A DNA stretch of 64,000 bases, taken from NCBI RefSeq assembly GCF_964019385.1, contig NC_088643.1, positions 6,352,495 through 6,416,494 of the forward strand. The letters run 5' to 3'. How positions within the stretch are numbered: position 1 is the first letter of the stretch; each line of letters starts with the position of its first letter. Below the pieces are notes generated by a model. The model saw only the letters and a program-made list of their open reading frames with translations. It had not been told where the DNA came from and ran no database searches. A program made the position numbers and the translations under genes. Shown here in pieces: positions 17,837-28,187 of the stretch. Source of the DNA: Sycon ciliatum. Its lineage: Eukaryota > Porifera > Calcarea > Leucosolenida > Sycettidae.

Positions 17837-19189
17837 CAATCATGTAATGTTGCCAAAGTATTGTGCACACACACACACACATGCACACACGCACACAACG
17901 CCAAGAAAATACCTAGAAAAAAAACAAGATTTGAAAGAGAATAATGGAGAGCCAAGGATTAATTATTTGTTTTCAAATTATGCGGAATGCGGGAAGCCCG
18001 GCTTCCAGCCGAGTCTCACGCGAACCGTGATTTTTTTCAAATTATTGTGCACGCGCACACACACACAAACTTATACAACGCCAAGAAAACACCAAGAAAA
18101 GAGTAGAGACACAATACACAGGCAACTCCAACAGCCATGCAAACGTCCACCTATTTAAACGTAAAGTCAAGAGGGATAACAAATAATTATACGAAACGAA
18201 TGCATACGTGGGCGGATGCACGCACGTTTACATACATGTAGTAGTGTAAGAGAGTAACATAGTGCAGTAGTCAGCATAATACTAGCACATGCTGAAAGTG
18301 CAATAGCAAGCTTCACCATTGCTCATGGCCATGCAAATGTTCAGCAGCACTCAGTTCCGCAAGCTTCTGAAGATCAGCACACCTGCAACAAATAGATAGC
18401 ACAAGGATACGCTTATTACCGTAATGATGCATGGGAGCACACAACTACCAAGTTCTCAACGAATGTGATGCTCAATGAAAATCCATCCACGCAAAGACCT
18501 GTGAACAGGTGACGGTGGGGACAATAATCTATTAGTAATACGAGGAATAAGGTCGTTTGTGCACACTCAAGACGCACAGACACACCACCATACATGTAGT
18601 GTACACCGTGTTTCACTTCACTGTAACTAAATTGAAATGAGATGATTTGAACAATCTGTACAGCGTTGCCGTCAGTCAGTCTTCCCCAAGATGGAAATGC
18701 AATGATTTGTTGTCACGAGGCGGTTTCACTGACACAATGTCATGTTTGTGACATCAAAATGGTTACTTCATGGAATACAAGTACATGTATTAGCTTGAGA
18801 AGCTTTTTCTGTCATCGGCATACAAGAAATCCTCCTCCTACTACTACTAGTACACTGGCACTGCGCTTGTGGATCCCATTGTATTTGACATCATACTAGA
18901 GCCTAGTAGAGGAAGAGTGTCGTGGAGTTACATAATTATCACAGTGATAAAAATACATTTCTCATGAAATAAAATAATAATTGATGATAGCTGACGATCG
19001 TATACGAAGTGGTTGATTACTTTTAGGGCATTCATTCAAGCAACATCAAACAAACGCGATACGCTCCTTGAAAATGGAAACAAATTCAAGCATAACGACA
19101 GAACAGCAGACCAATCGAAACGAGTAAAAGCTTCCTTACCTCAGTCATCGTCCTGCCATGTAGTTGGACAGCCTTTTGACACGGTGGTA

Positions 19190-19495
19190 CAGGCAGCTCT
19201 TATCCAGTCGAACAGGGTATCCTTGTGGCGTCGAACGAAAGAGAGTGTCAGTGTATCTGACTCGTCAGATTGGAACTGTGCTGAACTTTTCTCGTTCTCC
19301 GCTTTCTGCTTTCATCCCTCGCTCTGATGAAACCGTTCAAACGTCTTACTGGCAGCAATGGCCAGCCATCCAGGGGATTTTGTGGGGTCGAACGAAAGAG
19401 AGTGTCAGTGTACCTGACTCGTCAGATTTGAACTGTGCTGAACTGTTCTCGTTCTGCAGTTTCTGCTTTCATCCCGCGCACTGATGAAACGTCTT
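19190..19495 (+). repeat. Tandem pair of ~150-bp units
   Basis: Two diverged copies share TCGAACGAAAGAGAGTGTCA, CTGACTCGTCAGATT, GAACTGTGCTGAACT and TTTCTGCTTTCATCCC. They lie at about 19,190-19,335 and 19,365-19,495. Confidence 0.85.
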
Positions 19496-19904
19496 CAGAG
19501 AACCACAAGACGCTTTCCAGATTTGATTTTGAACGTCTCCTTATCCTCCTTGGTTACCTCGAGACAGATTACTGTCAGCAAATGCACAGCAGAACTGACA
19601 GCCATGGCTGAAGTGAAGAAAGGAATGCGCTGCCACGAGGCAAGCGAAACTGAAAAGGTGTTTGTTCTCTTTCGGGCACAACACACAGTACAGGACGGCG
19701 TGACTGGATAAACTGGACTCCTGGACCGTGAATAGGGGACTTGTAGGAAAAGTGTACTCCTTATAGGGGATTGCGCGGCAGGATGAAGCTGATCAAAACT
19801 GAGTGGACTCCTGTACTCTGTATATTGGATTTTGGACCAATGGACTCCATATAGGGTGCTGGACATCATATAGTGCATGGACTCTATACTGAGTCCTACA
19901 TATA

Positions 19905-19912
19905 TAGGTAGA
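19905..19912 (+). promoter_or_regulatory. TAGGTAGA box before major capsid gene
   Basis: Variant TAGGTAGAAACC-ATGG, 12 bases upstream of the ATG at 19917. The 2.56-kb element inserted just before it and left the box intact. Confidence 0.65.
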
Positions 19913-19916
19913 AACC

Positions 19917-21334
19917 ATGGCCTCTTACACAAGTCCACATTTCGATCCTTTCACAGACCCGCCAAAGGATGACTCAACAACTGAGTATGAGTACATAGAA
20001 TATCTACCCAGGAACAGCAATGACATGAATAAAGATCAGCATATCATAGAAACTAAGGATCTTGATGAGTACCTCCTTCCTCACAAAGCACTGCTTGAGG
20101 TACGTGGACGTCTCGTCAAAGCAGCAGATGGCTTAAATTATGATCCTAATGATGTCATCACTCTTTCCAACAACGGATGGTCACTCTTCAAGACTGTTGA
20201 GTATCAACTTGACAACAACATGGTAGAGAGCGTTGATAGTCATGTACCACAAGCTTCTACCATTCTCAATCTGGTCCAGTTTATTGATGATTATGGGAGA
20301 AGTTCCGCTACCAACATGCTCTGGTACAAGGATACAGGAATCGGGGGAGCATCTCCTCATGAGTTTAGTGACCCAGATACTGTTTTGGAAACAACCGATG
20401 TCCCAGATGATGAAGCACTTACTGGAGCAAATTTCAGACAACATTTTCAGACAGGAGCTCTAAAGAATCCTGCTTACAATACCGGATTCAGAGCCCGACA
20501 ACTCATCACGATTGGAAATAAGGATACAACCATGTTGCTTCCTTTATCATCACTGTTGGGGTTTTGTAAAGATGTTGATACAGTATTCATGGGAGTCAAG
20601 CATACACTCAATCTTACTAGAGAATCAGTAACCAACTACATTCACAGAGTAAATGGTGTTGCTTCAGGAAGGTTTGACATCAAGCATCTTTCTTTTTGGA
20701 TACCAAAGGTGAGACCATCACTCCAACTAGCTAGTAAGATCGAAAGTAAGTTACGTCCGCCCTCCGAGATCTCTACTTAGAGCAAGTCCAGGTTTATAGA
20801 AATCAGTATGGATCATCGGAGACAAACCCATCCTGGAGAGTGACTACTCACAGCAATGAGGAACTCCCAACTCATATCTTCTTTGCCATCCAAGCAACCA
20901 ATCGAAGTGGGAGTCAAAGACAAAACAACCAGGTTTTTGATAATGCTGACCTCAGAAGCTTGTCTGTGTACATCAACAACGATAGATTCCCAGAACGTGA
21001 TTTGGATATGAATTTCAGTCCAGCTTCTCGGAATTATACAAGAGCATACATGCTTTTCCAAGAAGCCATCCAAAAATATGCTGACACAGACAGTGGAACT
21101 CAGGTAAGTGTGGAGGATTTTGCCTCTTTATACACCCTCATTCATGTAGATGTGAGTAAGCATAAGGAGAAGCTGAGGAACAGCTCTGCTGATATCGAAC
21201 TTCGATGGAGACTTGGAAATCCGTTTGAGTTTCCCACTGGTACAGCTGCTTCTTACCAAACCATCTGTTTGATTCTCTCTGAACGTCATCTCAAACTCAA
21301 TGGTATGAATGGTAAAATGAGTGTTGTGGTGTAA
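19917..21334 (+). CDS. Fossil Polinton major capsid protein (double jelly roll)
   Basis: The region encodes a protein of about 470 residues. The amino half carries FTDPPKDDSTTEYEYIEYLP, LEVRGRLVKAADG, SLFKTVEYQLDN and LLPLSSLLGFCKDVDTVFMG; the C-terminal half carries TRAYMLFQEAI and SADIELRWRLG and ends with LNGMNGKMSVVV. Conserved order and the NNGWSLFKTVEYQL segment match the double jelly-roll capsid proteins of Polintons, which form the hexagonal capsid surface. Start fits the TAGGTAGA box. Broken, few breaks. Confidence 0.85.
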
Positions 21335-21352
21335 GAAAAAGATAAACTATAG

Positions 21353-21358
21353 TAGATA
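21353..21358 (+). promoter_or_regulatory. TAGATA box
   Basis: AGTAGATACGAACC, twelve bases before the expected start of the next Polinton gene at about 21365. Confidence 0.6.
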
Positions 21359-21364
21359 CGAACC

Positions 21365-21961
21365 ATTAATGAGTTGGAAAAGGAAATTGAGATTTTATTA
21401 ACAAAGGAACTAACACAGAAGAAAGGTGGTAGTATCGGTTCTGTGATCGGAAGATTGGTTGGGAAGATATCTCCTCTTGTGATCAAGCATGCTCCCAACA
21501 TCCTTGGTACACTAGGACTGGCTGGTATTTCTGGTGCTATTTCTGGAAGCACGCACAGAGCCACAGCTGGTCGGGGGATCGGTCAGTATGTGGAATATGG
21601 ATTGATGCTAACACCAAACCAAAAGAAGAAACTTGGTAGTGCTCATGATGGAATCACACTCCGGTTAACAAAAAATCAGTTATCCGGAAATGACATGCTT
21701 TTGCTCACAAACCGACAGGTTACCAAAATCAAAAAATCCAACCAAAAAGGAGTAGGAATGGATCTCAAGTTATCCAGTACTCAACTCAAGAAGCAAGGAG
21801 GGTTTCTCGGAGCATTAGCAGCTGGATTGTTAGCACCAGCTCTGGGGAAAATGATAGGTTTAGGAAACACCGGTGAAGGATTACAACTGCCTGGAACACG
21901 GAGGGGTAGAGGGGTAAAAAAAGACCAACAAGGAAAGGGGTTACGTCTACCAGGAACGTGA
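21365..21961 (+). CDS. Fossil Polinton hydrophobic capsid-associated protein
   Basis: About 198 residues. Two glycine/alanine-rich hydrophobic segments (APNILGTLGLAGISGAISG at ~45-63 and GGFLGALAAGLLAPALGKMIG at ~140-160) flank a soluble region (TRNQVTKI-like, LKLSSTQLKK). The C-terminus is Gly/Arg-rich with two RLPGT/QLPGT motifs. Polintons have a protein of this type beside the capsid and protease genes, compared by some authors with adenoviral membrane-active capsid proteins; that role is inference. It overlaps the protease start by a few bases. Confidence 0.55.
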   Translation: MNELEKEIEILLTKELTQKKGGSIGSVIGRLVGKISPLVIKHAPNILGTLGLAGISGAISGSTHRATAGRGIGQYVEYGLMLTPNQKKKLGSAHDGITLRLTKNQLSGNDMLLLTNRQVTKIKKSNQKGVGMDLKLSSTQLKKQGGFLGALAAGLLAPALGKMIGLGNTGEGLQLPGTRRGRGVKKDQQGKGLRLPGT

Positions 21962-22262
21962 GACCACTGACCAACTTTGACAATGATGAAATTATGAGAT
22001 CTATTCCACATTTCAGAGGAACTTTCAGCAAAGATCAGCTTCCACAACCTCTATCATCAAAGGATTGTTTGGTAATCAATCTCCAAGATTTCTTGGACGG
22101 TGGTGGCACTCACTGGGTTTGTGTGTTTGGTAATGAATATTTTGACAGCTTTGGCTTATCACCACCAGAGGAGGTAGTCAGTTGGATGAAGAAGCACAAT
22201 AAAAAAATGTTGGTATGACTCATCAAAGATACAGATTGATGATAGTGTCCTGTGTGGATACT
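21958..22262 (+). CDS. Fossil adenain-type cysteine protease
   Basis: Contains GGTHWVCVFGNEYFDSFGLSPPEEVVSWMKK, which is the His-plus-acid core of the Ulp1/adenain fold (T-H-W followed by Y-F-D-S-F-G). Polinton proteases of this type cleave capsid precursors during maturation. It begins four bases before the stop of the preceding gene, so the two are tightly linked. Broken near its end. Confidence 0.8.
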
Positions 22263-22485
22263 AACAGATACATTTCATAGAAGAAAGAAGAAAAGGGAGA
22301 AGTGCTCTTGATGTCCTGCTGGATTTCACTCAGCACCCCAGTCAAAAAAATGAGCAGTTGGTATTGTAAAAAAACAGGGAAGAAGAAAAGAGATAAAAAA
22401 GATAAAAAGGAAAACACAAAAACTTTTTTTTCACTAGTTCCTTTTTCTTTTTTTGGTATTAATTGTATAAGCATCATCAGTTTTA

Positions 22486-22923
22486 TCATTCACAGAGCTT
22501 GTGGAACATCGATTTTTCATGATGGGATTTGTTGTTTCTTGGATAAGACTTCTCACATTTCTCACAGACAACTCTTTCATTGGCATATTGTCTGATTTTC
22601 TTGTGATTATCTTGATACCACTCTGATGCTGATCTTCCAGGCTTGTCTTTATTCATGGTAACCAGTTTTTCGATCCAGTATAGTTCTCTCCTCTTACGCT
22701 CATCTTCATCAAACATTGACAGAGAGTCGATCTGGATAATTTCTACATGTCCGAGATCAAGCAGAATGAATGAGGTCATAAAACCCGGTTCACCTCTTTG
22801 GTAGGCTTTGTAAACTGATCGGTGACAGTACATCCGATTTTTCAGTGGTAGACAAGTGGACCCCACATATACCTGATCGGTGTGTTGGCTCACAAGTTTG
22901 TAAATCTTACAAGGAGAAGTCAT
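22486..22923 (-). CDS. GIY-YIG endonuclease with C-terminal zinc finger
   Basis: 145 residues on the minus strand, whole. Residues ~6-35 read KIYKLVSQHTDQVYVGSTCLPLKNRM, the GIY-YIG signature region (I-Y-K-L...V-Y-V-G-S-T..L..R), followed by a conserved acidic/helical segment ERKRRELYWIEKL that includes the usual catalytic Glu. The C-terminus has CEKCEKSYPRNNKSHHEKSMFH, a C2H2-like finger that may bind DNA. Such single-domain nucleases occur in virophages, Polinton-like viruses and mobile introns. It is antisense to its neighbours and may act in replication, recombination or competition. It has no TAGATA box, unlike most other genes here. Confidence 0.85.
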   Translation of the reverse strand: MTSPCKIYKLVSQHTDQVYVGSTCLPLKNRMYCHRSVYKAYQRGEPGFMTSFILLDLGHVEIIQIDSLSMFDEDERKRRELYWIEKLVTMNKDKPGRSASEWYQDNHKKIRQYANERVVCEKCEKSYPRNNKSHHEKSMFHKLCE

Positions 22924-23073
22924 CTTTGCTGATAGTAAATCTTTGAAATTCTCATCGGTATACTCCTATACAACAGGATTCAAATAATCGTTTATGATGA
23001 CAACTCGGTGTAGAAAAAAAAGATGAGAGTTGGTCTCCTTTCTCTTCTCTTTTCTTTCTCTCTTCTATTTTTC

Positions 23074-23409
23074 TCACACATATTCATCAAGAAATTCCTG
23101 AACCATCTCTAACAGACGATTGCTGGAGTAAGAACTCCTGAATTTTTCATACTTTGGATTTTCACAAATTTCCAGGAAAATGTTTGGGATGATATTCATT
23201 TCTTCATCAAGAGCAGTTTCAATCACATCACCAAACAAATCATTGATCAGTGGAGGACTATCTTCCATTGGCTCATGAAATTCATCACCATCATCAGTAA
23301 AGTGGATGTGAAATGACTCTATGTCCATTAGTTCATCACAACCAGACAGAGTTTGGTGGTCATCAGGGATAAAACTCACGAAAAATTCATCTGGGAAAGA
23401 CGCAGCCAT
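23074..23409 (-). CDS. Small acidic protein, unknown
   Basis: 111 residues, whole, strongly acidic in the middle (FTDDGDEFHEPMEDSPPLINDLFGDVIETALDEEMNI). The C-terminus is helical (SSNRLLEMVQEFLDEYV). Start at ATG 23409; on the coding strand TATCTACAACG lies just upstream, which is the reverse complement of the TAGATA box used by the plus-strand genes. No family recognised. Lies head-to-head with the gene at 23532. Confidence 0.6.
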   Translation of the reverse strand: MAASFPDEFFVSFIPDDHQTLSGCDELMDIESFHIHFTDDGDEFHEPMEDSPPLINDLFGDVIETALDEEMNIIPNIFLEICENPKYEKFRSSYSSNRLLEMVQEFLDEYV

Positions 23410-23518
23410 CGTTGTAGATAATTGATTTCACAAATTCTATCAAACTTGTTGGATCTTACCCTATATTATGTACAGTTTTGATAATATAATTGGTGATATG
23501 GGTGGAAAGAAAAAAAGA

Positions 23519-23528
23519 TAGATAGATA
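23519..23528 (+). promoter_or_regulatory. TAGATAGATA box
   Basis: Doubled box AAAGATAGATAGATAAAC directly before the ATG at 23532. Confidence 0.7.
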
Positions 23529-23531
23529 AAC

Positions 23532-23843
23532 ATGAAAATTTATCACATAATCTGCCATGGGACAGTTGGGTTTGGATACTCTCTCTCCAACATTCCACAT
23601 TTCCGTGAAAATATTCTGCGGGTGAGTTTGGAACTCACGAAAGATGATCAGGAGCATGACACGATCAACATCCACATATATACCAATAATCCACAGATTT
23701 TTATGTCATTGACAAAAGCAGAGCTTGACAAGATGGATAATGGAAATTTCAGACTTGTTTGTGCTGAAAAGATTGATGAGAGCATGGAAGATCACTGTGA
23801 AAATATGGGATTGTTGGCACATCTTTGTATCCATGAGAAATAA
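23532..23843 (+). CDS. Small conserved-looking Polinton protein, unknown
   Basis: 103 residues, whole. It starts MKIYHIICHGTVGFGYSLSNIP and has alternating hydrophobic strands (VSLELTKDD, INIHIYTNNPQIFMSL) and an acidic C-terminal helix. Start fixed by the doubled TAGATA box nine bases upstream. Next gene starts 22 bases after its stop with the same box. Function unknown. Confidence 0.65.
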   Translation: MKIYHIICHGTVGFGYSLSNIPHFRENILRVSLELTKDDQEHDTINIHIYTNNPQIFMSLTKAELDKMDNGNFRLVCAEKIDESMEDHCENMGLLAHLCIHEK

Positions 23844-23848
23844 AAAAG

Positions 23849-23860
23849 TAGATAGATAGA
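23849..23860 (+). promoter_or_regulatory. Triple TAGATAGATAGATA box
   Basis: Three overlapping GATA units between the stop of the previous gene and the ATG at 23866. Confidence 0.7.
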
Positions 23861-23865
23861 TAAAG

Positions 23866-24075
23866 ATGAATGTTCATTGCCTATCGTGTAAGAAAAAGCA
23901 ACAGATGAGGGGAATACAAGGAGAAGTCACATCAACTGGTCAACCATATGTCAAGGGTAAATGCTCAGTTTGTGGTCGATCATGTTCACAATTTATCAAG
24001 AAATCGGAAATCAGAGAAGGTGGATTCCTGTTCGGTTTGTTCAAGATGATAGGTTTAGGAGTAAAAAAAAGATAG
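23866..24075 (+). CDS. Zinc-ribbon protein (DUF5679-like)
   Basis: 69 residues. CLSCKKKQQM...GQPYVKGKCSVCGRSCSQFI gives two Cys pairs (residues ~5-8 and ~33-36) around the pattern G-x-P-x-x-K-G-x-C-x-x-C-G, as in DUF5679 zinc ribbons found in giant viruses and virus-like elements. The C-terminus is hydrophobic then basic (FLFGLFKMIGLGVKKR). Directly precedes the integrase and is separated from it by another TAGATA box. Whole. Confidence 0.75.
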   Translation: MNVHCLSCKKKQQMRGIQGEVTSTGQPYVKGKCSVCGRSCSQFIKKSEIREGGFLFGLFKMIGLGVKKR

Positions 24076-24079
24076 ATAC
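24074..24079 (+). promoter_or_regulatory. TAGATA box before integrase
   Basis: AAAAGATAGATACGAAATGG at the junction of zinc-ribbon gene and integrase region. Confidence 0.65.
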
Positions 24080-24082
24080 GAA

Positions 24083-25014
24083 ATGGACTGATGACCTGGT
24101 TGATGAGTTACATAAACCGAAGCGTGTGAATTTCACAAGGAGACAAGTGACTGTGAGTGAGATTGATGAAATCTGGTCTGCCGATCTCGTGGACATGACA
24201 GCTTTTCGTAAATACAATGATGAAATCAAATTTCTGCTTACTGCCATTGATCTGCTCAGCCGATATGCTTGAGTTGTCCCGCTCGAATCCAAGAAAGGTG
24301 TTGACATCCAATCAGCATTTCGATCCATCGTGAAAACTTGCAGCAGGAAACAACGTAAGCTGTGGGTTGATCAGGGTGCCGAGTTCTATAATCGAACGTT
24401 CAAACACTTGCTTGATGAGAATCAGATCACGATGTACAGCACTCACAACGAAGGAAAGGCTGTTGTAGTTGAGCGTTTCAACCGAACTCTGAAAACCAGG
24501 ATGTGGAAATACTTCAGTGCTAACTCCACCAGCAGGTACATCGATGTCCTTCCACATTTGGTAGAGAAGTACAACACGACAAAACACAGAGGTGTTCGGA
24601 TGACACCAACTGAGGCATCACGGGAGAAGAACGCCGATCGAATCCGTGACTCACTGGGTGAGAAATCTCCACTATCCAGGTCCACGAAATTCCAGATAGA
24701 TGACCACGTCCGACTGGTGAAGCAGAAACCGTGACATTTCGAGAAAGGATACACTCCGAACTGGACCGAGGAGGTATTCAGGATCACCGATATTCTCCCG
24801 ACTAGACCCACTACGTACTTTGTCAAGGACTTCGATGGTGAACCCGTTGATGGGTCGTTCTATGAACAAGAGCTCCAGAAAACTACTCGAATCTTCCGGA
24901 TCGAGAAAGTGCTCCGAAAGGATAACAAGAATAAACAAGCCCTTGTGAGGTGGAAAGGCTACTCGGCAAGATTCGACAGCTGGGTCCCGTTTGATCAACT
25001 CAGCTGGTTGTGAT
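24083..25014 (+). CDS. Fossil Polinton integrase (rve fold plus chromodomain)
   Basis: Integrase core with WSADLVDMTAF (first catalytic Asp), the LWVDQGAEFYN segment (second Asp) and VERFNRTLKTRMW (catalytic Glu region), followed by YNTTKHRGVRMTPTEA. The C-terminus encodes a chromodomain-like segment (ALVRWKGYSARFDSWVP). This pairs strand transfer with a possible chromatin-targeting domain, the usual Polinton layout. The family inserts linear element DNA into the genome with 6-bp target duplications. Broken, few breaks. Confidence 0.88.
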
Positions 25015-25140
25015 CACGGATCACAGCAGCAGATTTGTTTGTAGACAAAAAAAATCTCGGGGTAGACCTACTAACTGTCAACAACACCGGATCCGGACTC
25101 TTGTCAGTACTAATAGACATAAACAACTACATATGTGTTT

Positions 25141-25215
25141 GACCCCGATAGCCTGGTTGGTAAATCTACTACACACAGGATAAGAAATCGAGAGTAGGGG
25201 GGTTCGAATCCCGGA
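25141..25215 (+). mobile_element. tRNA-like SINE head between integrase and polymerase
   Basis: GATAGCCTGGTTGGTAA matches a polymerase III A box and GGTTCGAATCCC a B box, about 40 bases apart, in tRNA order. The stems fold only partly, so it is a tRNA-derived SINE head or pseudogene rather than a functional tRNA. It is followed by a direct repeat of ~36 bp starting GAAACTGAGACCACATGC at 25214 and 25262. Confidence 0.6.
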
Positions 25216-25297
25216 AACTGAGACCACATGCCACAATGCGCATGTCTGAATCCTGTTTCACGAAACTGAGACCACATGCCACAATGCGCATGCCTGA
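25214..25297 (+). repeat. Direct repeat of ~36 bp
   Basis: GAAACTGAGACCACATGCCA and the following CAATGCGCATG(T/C)CTGAA occur twice, about 48 bases apart. One copy may be part of the polymerase coding region and the other a duplicate made when the tRNA-like unit inserted. Confidence 0.8.
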
Positions 25298-28123
25298 AGT
25301 GATCAATCTTCTACTATACCAAAAAGAAGATCAGAATCACTACTGTTGGATCAAAGATTTCAGCAGATTGTGCTACGATCAGTCAAAGCATAAAGCCAGG
25401 AAATTCTTCTGTACAAGATGTCTCCAACCACACAACACAGAGAAATCCCTGAGCAATCATCAGGAGTATTGTGATAATGTCACTTGATTATCAGCACACA
25501 TGGTACTACCAGAACCAGACGAAGATGGAAATCTACCAACACTGAAGTTCATTAATCATCACAAAATGCTACAATGTCCCTATGTAATCTATGCTGACAC
25601 TGAGGCACTGATCAAGAAAATTGATGGAGTGAAAAGCCAACAAACCAGCCGGGGTTCACAGCATGTTCCTTGTGGTTTGGGTTATGCCGTGGTGCGTTCT
25701 GGCGGAATGATGACAAGTCAGTGTTTCTATCGAGGTGCTGATGCCATGGATGTATTCTTTAATAAACTCAAAGCTGAGGAGAAGAAAATCCAATCAGCAC
25801 TGAATAATCCAGCACCGATGGATCTCTCTAAGGATCAAGAATAATTGTTCAGAGAGACAGAAGACTGTTGGATTTGTAAAAAGAAACTTGGTGATGACAG
25901 AGTCCGTGATTACGACCACATCACTGGTGATTTCCACGGTGCCGCACACAATGACTGTCACATCAAACTGAGAATTTATCCATACAAGCAGCACATCCCT
26001 GTGGTTTTTCACAACCTGAAAGGCTATGAAAGTCATCATCCCATTGGAGCAATCGGAAAGACAGATGTTGAGACCGTCACATACACGGATAAGGATGGTG
26101 TGTGTAAGAGTAAAACTGTGGGTGAGATATCAGTCATTCCCAACAACATGGAGAAATTCATCTCATTCATGTGGAGACAGTTCCGGTTCATCGACAGCTA
26201 CCAGTTTCTCAATGCGTCACTCGATAGACTGGTGAAAACGACACCAGATGAGTCATTCACTCACACCAAGACGTTGTCAAACCATCAGCTGTTGATGAGG
26301 AAAGGAGTATACCCCTATGAGTACATAAACAGCTTCTCCAGGTTCGATGAGACTCAGCTACCAGCACAGAGTAAGTTCTATTCTTCACTGTCTGATGAGG
26401 GGGTGAGTGACGATGACTACAAACATGCTGAGACAATGCGGATGAAATTCGACTGTCAGACTCTTGGTGATTATCGCGACTTGTATCTCATGACCGACGT
26501 GTTTCTCTTGGCTGACATCTTTGAGAATTTCAGAGTAGAAGCTGTCAGAACGTATCAGCTGGATCCAGCAAATTACTACACTCTGCCTGGATTTGCCTGG
26601 GATGCCCTGTTGATGTACTCAGGTGTGTCCTTGGAATTACTAACAGGCTATGATCAACACTTGTTTGTAGAATCAGGAATGAGAGGTGGTGTGTCGATGG
26701 TCTCACAACGATATGCTGCTGCTAATAATCACTATCAGGAGAAATATGATGCTGATCAGCCATCGTCATTTTTCCAGTATCTCGATGCCAACAATCTCTA
26801 TGGTTGGGCAATGTCACAGCATCTCCCAGTGTCTGATTTTCGGTGGGAGAAACCATCTGAGAAACTCCTGAACAAGATGCTGAACACTCAAGATGATTCC
26901 TCATCGAGGTATATCGTCGAGTGTGATCTGGATTATCCACACGAACTTCGTGAGGAGCACAACGATTATCCAGTTGCTCCGGAACGTCTTTCCGTCAATG
27001 AAGACATGCTATCTGCATACCAGCAGGAGCTTGTTGATAAACTCAATTCTTCCGGAGTAGATGCTCTCAAACTTGTACCAAACTTGAGGGACAAGACAAA
27101 GTACGTTCTCCATTACCGAAACTTGAAACTCTACACTCAGCTCGGACTACGTTGTGTCAAAATTCATCGTGCTCTGAAATTTACTCAGACACCGTGGATG
27201 AGAAACTATATCGAGAAGAACACTGATCTCCGGAAGAAGGCAAAGGATGATTTCTCTAAGGACTTCTTTAAACTGATGAACAATGCGGTGTTTGGGAAAA
27301 CTATGGAGAACGTTCGGTTGAGAGTCAACATAAAATTGATGAGAAGTCGTGAGGAGAAAAAAATCAAACAGCTTGTTGCCAAACCAACGTACAACCGCCA
27401 TGTGATCTTCAACGATGACCTGGTCGGGGTACAAAGTAACAGGACAAAGGTCGTCCTCAACAAGCCCATATATGTTGGGATGCCGATTTTGGATCTCTCA
27501 AAGACGCTCATGTATGACTTTTACTACAATCACCTGAAAGCATTGTATGGCTCTGATGTGAAACTCTTGTACACCGATACATACAGCTTGGTTCTTCATT
27601 TCTTTACTGATGATCTGTTTGATGACATGAGTGAGTTTCTTGATAAGTATGATACAAGCAATTATGATCAATCACATCCGTTATATTCCGAGAAAACAAG
27701 AAAGTTGTTGGCCTGTTCAAAGATGAACTCGGTGGAAAACTGATCACTGAGTTTGTAGGACTTCGTTCCAAGATGTACAGCTACTCTGGTGAGGAAAGCG
27801 GAAAAAGAGCAAAGGGGATGAAAACAGCAGTGCTCAAGAAAACTATCACACATGCTGATTTCCGAAATTGTCTCTTGGATCAATCCGTGTTCCATCGAGA
27901 AATGACAACACTCCGGAGTCATAGACACGTTATTTTCGGAGAAACGGTTAATAAGATAGCCTTATCACCATTGGACACAAAACGATACATCACAGAAGAT
28001 GGATGTAGTACGTTAGCGTTTGGACACCATGAAATACCAAGATATCTGGCTGAGGAGGGGTTTGATAGCAGCATTTCATTCATGAGTTATGCTCCGGATA
28101 TGATGAAGCAGTTTGTCCAGTGA
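25290..28123 (+). CDS. Fossil protein-primed family B DNA polymerase
   Basis: Parts in order: Cys/His-rich amino region (CTRCLQPHNTEKSLSNHQEYC) linked to a conserved LQCPYVIYADTEA exonuclease-like motif; a CWICKK...DRVRDYDHITGDF..GAAHNDC zinc/HNH-like segment; VVFHNLKGYESH; LMTDVFLLADIFENFR; YYTLPGFAWDALL; YLDANNLYGWAMSQ (motif A region); LMNNAVFGKTMENVR (motif B region); the motif C region around LLYTDT; and a C-terminal domain ending MSYAPDMMKQF. These identify the Polinton PolB that replicates the linear element from a terminal protein. Broken, few breaks. Confidence 0.92.
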
Positions 28124-28187
28124 TCATGAGAAAAAAGAAAAAAAAGAAGATTTTTTTACTTTTAAATAATCGACGCGGAGACAACAA

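Larger units (their letters stand above)
17339..19899. mobile_element. 2.56-kb non-autonomous element with ATATAT target duplication
   Basis: Left end GTTGGACTCAGTAGAG, right end (reversed) GTAGGACTCAGTATAG. The similarity runs inward about 75 bp through ATATGATGTCCA and GAGTCCATTGGTCCAAAATC. The ends carry several CCCTATATAGAGTCCA-type subrepeats. A perfect ATATAT lies on both sides (17333-17338 and 19900-19905). No transposase is visible. Inside are a half-copy of another MITE (17766-17835), CA repeats, and a tandem pair of ~150-bp units. It sits exactly between two Polinton genes. Superfamily unknown. Confidence 0.82.
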
